Below, in pieces: positions 59,515 through 64,000 of a stretch of DNA of 64,000 nt. Source of the stretch: Zychaea mexicana (Eukaryota; Mucoromycota; Mucoromycetes; Mucorales; Lichtheimiaceae); NCBI RefSeq assembly GCF_025766255.1, contig NW_026516688.1:62001-126000 (forward strand), given 5' to 3'. The notes under the pieces were generated by a model. It saw only the letters and a program-made list of their open reading frames with translations, searched no databases and was not told where the DNA came from. The translations under genes and the position numbers were made by a program. Every line of letters begins with the position of its first letter. Positions within the stretch are counted from its first letter, which is position 1.

Positions 59515-60157
59515 ACAGAGGCTAAATAGCCATCCATCCATCCATCCATCCGTTTGAACAGAATGAATACTCACCGAAGCTCCATCTGTTATGATCTTTC
59601 TATAGACTAAGCGCACTAAGAAAGGTAAAAATTGAAGATACCTGTTACATTGTCGAACTTAAATTCGAGAAATGCTCATTGAACATTCTTGTTTCCTTGC
59701 TATTTTGATTAATTAGTCGGCATCACTGGCAAGTACGGTACCCGTTATGGTGCCTCGCTGAGAAAGATGGTCAAGAAGATGGAAATCACTCAGCACGCCA
59801 CCTACACCTGCACCTTCTGCGGCAAGGTAAATTAATTGCGACCGTTTGGAAAGGATTCATCGTCGGATTAAAGGAAACAAGACCGACTCACGTGGTATCA
59901 TTTTTTCTTTTCTTTAGGACGCTGTCAAGCGCCAAGCTGTTGGTATCTGGAAGTGCAAGGGCTGCAAGAAGACCATGGCCGGCGGTGCCTACACCGTTTC
60001 GTAAGTGCTCGAGCTTATACCAATAAGAGAGAACCATTTGTATGATTACATTATGCTGTGATTACTAAACTTTGATGTGTTATTGTTGTATAGGACCGCT
60101 GCTGCCACCACCGTCCGCTCGACCGTCCGTCGTCTCCGTGAGTTGGCTGAAATCTAA
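59515..60157 (+). CDS. RPL43: 60S ribosomal protein eL43 (L37a)
   Basis: Exons 59515-59517, 59606-59624, 59717-59826, 59918-60000 and 60094-60157 encode 92 residues, exactly the family length. The first coding exon is just the ATG, followed at once by the donor GTAAGC; the second is 19 nt (TKRTKK). The protein reads [17 protein letters not shown] and then a C4 zinc ribbon: [20 protein letters not shown] and [14 protein letters not shown]. It sits in the large subunit near the E site. Codon choice is strongly C-ending (ACC, GCC, ATC, AAG), as expected for a highly expressed gene and unlike most neighbours. Confidence 0.93.
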
Positions 60158-60390
60158 GCGCGTCTTTGATTTCTTTACTGTTATGTCGAAATATAATAAT
60201 AAAAAAGCATGGTTACGCATCATCTAAAAAGAATAACACGAGTGTATGTCTTTCACCAAACACTTAAATGGAATATCTGAATCATTATAAAATGCAAAGA
60301 CATGTCCCTGAAGGAAAGTCAAAAAATAACAATATGCCTTGATAAAGCCATTTATTTTCTTTTTTTGTGGTGAAATCTAAAGAGTTAAAC

Positions 60391-61066
60391 TTATTTAGTG
60401 GCGGCCATGATCTTGGGTGCAGCCTAAATGATTTGAAAAAAAAAGTATGTAATGCATAAGTACACACAATCCACTCTTTCCACATTGTTATCGTCCGTCG
60501 TATCACATTACGCGTATGTAGCGCTTTGAGAATATAATAAAGTGATACTTACGCACTCGTCAGCACAGTGCATGTAGTGGAAGAATTCCTCAATGCCTAT
60601 ATAGTATGAATACACCCATTCTGTCAGTTCCCTTTTTGTCTTTCATATCGACTTGATATGCCACAATGAATATGAATGACGATACGTTACAGTTTTCGCT
60701 GGAACCGTTCTCGACGCGCTCGTTGCACTCGTCAAGGTGATGCTTCAAGGCAGCGCAGTCTTTTTCGCAGCCTAAAATATAAAGGCAAATGCATACAATA
60801 TATAGTATACAAGAGTAAATTAGATAATCGTCGATGTATACGCGTCGGCTAAAAATAATTGGAGTGTTGTTGATGTTGAATTCCACGTTACCCTCCATGA
60901 TTTGCTCCTTGGGGTCTTCAATTTCCTCTTCTTCCTCTTCTTCTTCTTCAGGCTCAGCCTCTTCGACGACCTCTTCGACGACTTCCTCGACGACCTCGGG
61001 AGCAGCCTGTTCCTCTTCGGCGTATGCGGTAGGGAAGATGCTCGAGAAGATTTCAGTCAGACCCAT
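60391..61066 (-). CDS. QCR6: Ubiquinol-cytochrome c reductase hinge protein Qcr6
   Basis: Exons in transcript order are 61066-60892, 60771-60691, 60596-60553 and 60423-60391 (110 residues). The N-terminal half is very acidic, with a Glu run after EVVEEVVEEVVEEAEPEE. The C-terminal half has the hinge-protein cysteine pattern: CEKDCAALKHHLDECNERVE, then FFHYMHCADECAAPKIMAAT, whose pairs form two disulfides in the intermembrane space. Qcr6 helps cytochrome c1 dock cytochrome c in complex III. All four exons agree in phase. It lies tail to tail with eL43, 233 bp apart. Confidence 0.93.
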
Positions 61067-61762
61067 GATGTGTGTGTATATAATTAGAGCGGGGGGAGAA
61101 AGAACAAAGTGTAGGTGAAGCTCTAGCAATGTTTTGCCCGGCACCGCTATACATCACTCCCAACCCCGGCTTGCAGAGCTAAGCCACTACGGCAGCATAC
61201 GACTTGTTTTACTTATCAGTTACCAAACTGCTATCCTTTCTATCTCTATCAACACCCTATTCTTCAGATGCTTGAAAACCGCAGATTGCCTTGACGACCT
61301 TGAATCCAATTACAAGTCAGCGCTATTAAAAAAGTTACCATGTAACTGTGCATTTCATTTTATTTTATCCTGACAACAAAGACCGCGATTACTGTCGGAA
61401 GAACCGAAGTTTCATAGGATATATAGTGTAATGTCTTTCCAGCTTTATATTTCGCGCTGGAAGTTCGAGACAGATACAACAGTTGTTCATACAATTTATG
61501 GTCGGATATCAAGAATAATAGATCGTTTTGGCGATATGTTATCCTGAGAAGATGAGGCTTTCTTATCCTTGTATTGAGTCGGAATAGAGCATTATTTTAA
61601 TCCAAGCGTGAATCCTAGTCAGCGGTTATAATAGCTTATGAGGCAAGGATACCAGCTTTATTGGATTTGGTCTGCCTTGAGGTATCGTTGTAATATGAAC
61701 ACCTTCATCGTCAACAGAAAAGAAAATGGAAGATCGTCTCATAGGAGCAAAAAACATCATCT
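61067..61762. other. Intergenic, promoter of QCR6 and 3' flank of DCN1
   Basis: The first 80 bases are the likely QCR6 promoter. The rest shows no supported gene. I checked 61134-61210 for a 5S rRNA or tRNA because of its mixed composition and found neither. Confidence 0.4.
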
Positions 61763-62670
61763 TTACTGCTGCTCCTTCATATATTCGACAAACTACAAAT
61801 TCCAACCGGTTACCGTCCATGTAGTTAGTATACGCATCCAATCAATTCCGTGTTCTCGACCAAATTCAATCAAGATATTAAGATATCTATGTATATGTAT
61901 TATACCTCATCAATAAGGATGGGCCATGCCCCTTCAGAATCGTGGCTATTGAAATCAATGCTTGGTTGGCTTGCAAAGTCATAAAACTACATTGGACTAT
62001 TAATTAGTATCGGCCTCTTGCCACATTAACCAGAGCTTGAAATATGACTTCTTACCAAGCACCAGGTATCTTTTGAAATTGCCTTTCCATGCTTAACCTT
62101 CATACATTTTTTTCACACAAAAAGAATACCAAGCTTTAGTCCAGCTGGAGGAAACATAAAATGTACCCCAATAGAAGCGTGATATATCATACCTCCAAAA
62201 ATGTGATCCAGTTTTCCAAAAAGTTGAACTTATTTGCCAGCAACAAGCGCCACAGTTCTACTGCAGCATCTAAAGCTGTATCCGAAAGCAAGAGAGAGCT
62301 GCATTAGCGATACCAAATGGTAAGATGTTATAGATAGATTAGAGCAACTTACACAAACTCTTTTGACCAGACTGTCGACCAAGCAGAAATGCATAATTGT
62401 AGATACGTTGGAAGCGCTCTGGATCATCCATCGCTGCCAAGAGCGAAGGCAAGGCCCGTTTTAGTTTATCCACAGAGTCGAACTGCAACCGAATCATTCC
62501 TTGTACAAAGTTCTTATGACCGAATTCACCCATGCGTTCGGAACCGAGATGATAAGATACTAGCAAGAATTCGAGCTGAGTGGGTTCTATACCCAAATCT
62601 TCGCAAAGCTGCATCGTTCCTTCAATCGTAATCATCTCCTTGTTTTCTGGATCTGTAATATATGATATCA

Positions 62671-62701
<31 letters not shown>

Positions 62702-63159
62702 TTTACCAACTTCAGACTGTTCTCTTGTTCTTTCCTTATCAAAAAGCGACACACTACCTCGATACTGTGTAAAAACTCTCTCCACGGCTCGGATATCGCA
62801 GCCAGAAGTCGTGTTGCCTACGAACGGCTGATGGCTTCCTAATTCGTAGTATGCATTCAAAGCAACATTGACATCCCAGTTGACACTTTTCAGTCGTTGC
62901 ACAGCCTCATTGTCGCTATGATTGTAATGTATAGATATACGAATGAGCTCGTCTACCCTTGTTTGAAAACTTCAAGGTTTTATACATAAACAATAAAGCT
63001 AGAGGGAAAGGGACCTTCTTTACCTCATGCCGGTGAATTCCACCAAATTCTTCACTTTTTCTAGCTGATTCCCTTTCAATGATAACTGTTGGAGTCAACG
63101 TCAAGCAGACTAGAATACTAAGGTGTTTGAAGGCCAAGACAAAAGCTTACTGAAGACAT
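61763..63159 (-). CDS. DCN1: Defective-in-cullin-neddylation protein Dcn1 (DCUN1D-like)
   Basis: Exons in transcript order are 63159-63151, 63085-63024, 62915-62758, 62652-62353, 62275-62193, 62097-62056, 61986-61906 and 61792-61763 (254 residues). The N-terminus is a UBA-like domain (VKNLVEFTGMSDNEAVQRLK, WDVNVALNAYYE). The PONY domain follows: MITIEGTMQLCEDLGIEPTQ, FLLVSYHLGSERMGEFGHKN, FLLGRQSGQKSLSLDAAVEL, FLENWITFLEVKHGKAISKD and GAWPILIDEFVEYM. Dcn1 is the co-E3 that speeds Nedd8 transfer from Ubc12 to cullins, so it works with SCF ligases. The first coding exon has three codons; the last intron is 113 nt and ends just before FVEYMKEQQ. Intron 3 holds a TA microsatellite. Confidence 0.93.
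62671..62698 (+). repeat. (TA)n microsatellite in DCN1 intron 3
   Basis: A run of about 14 AT dinucleotides next to the acceptor side of the intron 62653-62757. Confidence 0.9.
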
Positions 63160-63330
63160 GGTCTACAAGATCAGGCGAGTGTTGCGTGCGTACAAGTGTG
63201 CGTGGACAAGAACAAGCTCGCGAGTCGGACCTTAAGAAGTTACAACTACACGGTCAAAAATTGGCGCTTTGCCCTGGCAACTTAGCCTCTCTTTTTTCCT
63301 ACACGCACACACAACATATACAACGCAGCA

Positions 63331-64000
63331 ATGGCACTTATGCGTGCGCGCTTGCTTGATGCGCCACTAAAGGCATTCGTCCAGCAACAGTGTCGGTCAT
63401 ACGTCGGGCTAGCATACCACGAAGCTGCTCAACCTGAACATCAAGTCAGCCATGTGAATGGTGTACAAACCGTCGATCGTTCGCTAAAGTCGTTCCAGCA
63501 CACGTCGTCGACGAGCCAAGCTTCGAGTGGAATTTCGTCCATTGGCCAGGGTAGCGTATACTGTCTACGTGTGAATATCTATACAACGTGTTTTCTGGTC
63601 GATTGTGAAAAGTTAAACCGAGCTGTTATTGTTAGACGCTGCGTCAAAAAGTACCGCGGAGCCCTTGTTCGAGGTGATCTCTTCGGGTGTAGGTACGAGT
63701 CATAGTTTTCATATCCTTACACATGCATTTTTTTTAGCGGATATATGTGTGCTAATACATTGAGTTCATTGAATATATGTAGGATCTGCGCTTTTGATTA
63801 AGGTAAAGTGTTAGAAATTTTACCACGATATGAAACTGTTCTCGATTACAACCAGCTAACAACCATAGCAACCAATAGCTTCCGCCGGATACGGAAATCA
63901 CTGCAGCAACAGGATCAGCAGTCGGTGCGTCGAGCCGTGTAAGCAATTTATCAAAGGAAAAAGCGCGTTAGTGTATTCTTATTCACAGCTGTTGCCTTAC
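63331..64000 (+). CDS. AIM24: AIM24-like mitochondrial protein, 5' part (runs off the window)
   Basis: Exons 63331-63550, 63636-63692, 63783-63802 and 63879-63938 are in phase; the last ends at a GTAAGC donor and the gene continues beyond 64000. The N-terminus (MALMRARLLDAPLKAFVQQQ) is an Arg-rich amphipathic helix, as in a mitochondrial presequence. After a Ser/Gln linker the sequence PLFEVISSGVGSALLIK and LPPDTEITAATGSAVGASS fits the first strands of the AIM24 beta-barrel (FEV..S..LL...LP......G..VG.S). Aim24 supports MICOS and respiratory-chain integrity in yeast. The assignment rests on only about 45 residues of the domain. It is divergent from DCN1 with 171 bp between start codons. Confidence 0.65.

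Noticed and set aside
61134..61210. Possible 5S rRNA or tRNA
   Set aside because: No conserved box A/C pattern or cloverleaf pairing could be seen.
1..64000. CRISPR arrays, operons, bacterial promoters or riboswitches
   Set aside because: The sequence is spliced eukaryotic DNA; the only regular array (1511-1660) is a contiguous 22-bp repeat without spacers tied to a transposon.
1..64000. A functional gene cluster of ubiquitin or mitochondrial genes
   Set aside because: Several genes share these themes, but they are scattered among unrelated housekeeping genes on both strands; such frequencies are expected by chance.

Overview
The window reads as nuclear DNA of a filamentous fungus, most likely an early-diverging one (Mucoromycota/Mucorales-like). 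The evidence is dense short GT-AG introns (48 to about 200 nt), a chitin synthase of the Chs3/class IV type, a fungal TRP-like (Pkd2/FLC) membrane protein, a p67phox-like NoxR, and eukaryotic ribosomal, mitochondrial and ubiquitin-system genes. The lineage is inferred; no rRNA or tRNA was seen to confirm it. Exon borders were worked out by hand from splice sites and reading phase, and every listed multi-exon gene closes to a whole number of codons.

Layout. 0-2 kb: an intact Tc1/mariner-like transposase flanked by inverted arrays of ~22-bp repeats. 2-13.4 kb: TRP-like channel (+), Tudor-SN/SND1 (+), PA-TM-RING ubiquitin ligase (-), a DUF202 membrane protein (+) and a TTC9-like TPR protein (-); the last two share a CTAG in their stop codons. 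13.4-17.5 kb: gene-poor, with a MITE-like palindromic element and a decayed MFS transporter. 17.5-29.4 kb: NoxR (-), DDX47/Rrp3 RNA helicase (+), a tail-anchored protein faintly like plant DUF247 (-), an F-box/LRR protein (+). 30-34 kb: a small hypothetical (-), Pet117 (+), a strikingly divergent ubiquitin-like domain fused to ribosomal protein eS31 (-), and a Ubc7-type E2 (-). 34-37 kb: gene-poor. 37-49 kb: a hypothetical (-), mitochondrial IF2 (-) and RNase P subunit Rpp30 (+) sharing a 111-bp intergenic promoter, a coiled-coil hypothetical (-), a metaxin (-) and a VPS9-domain Rab GEF (-). 49-52 kb: gene-poor. 52-64 kb: chitin synthase (+), short-form tRNase Z (+), ribosomal protein eL43 (+), Qcr6 hinge protein (-), Dcn1 neddylation factor (-) and the 5' part of an AIM24-like mitochondrial gene (+) that runs off the end.

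The genes are ordinary eukaryotic single transcription units, not operons. Recurrent themes are protein modification (PA-TM-RING ligase, Ubc7, Dcn1, F-box protein, ubiquitin-eS31), mitochondrial biogenesis (mtIF2, metaxin, Pet117, Qcr6, AIM24) and RNA processing (SND1, DDX47, Rpp30, tRNase Z). I see no evidence that these themes form a functional cluster. The most unusual items are the degenerate ubiquitin-eS31 fusion, the helically phased repeat arrays around the transposase, the overlapping stop codons at 12415-12418, the DUF247-like protein and the transporter relic.
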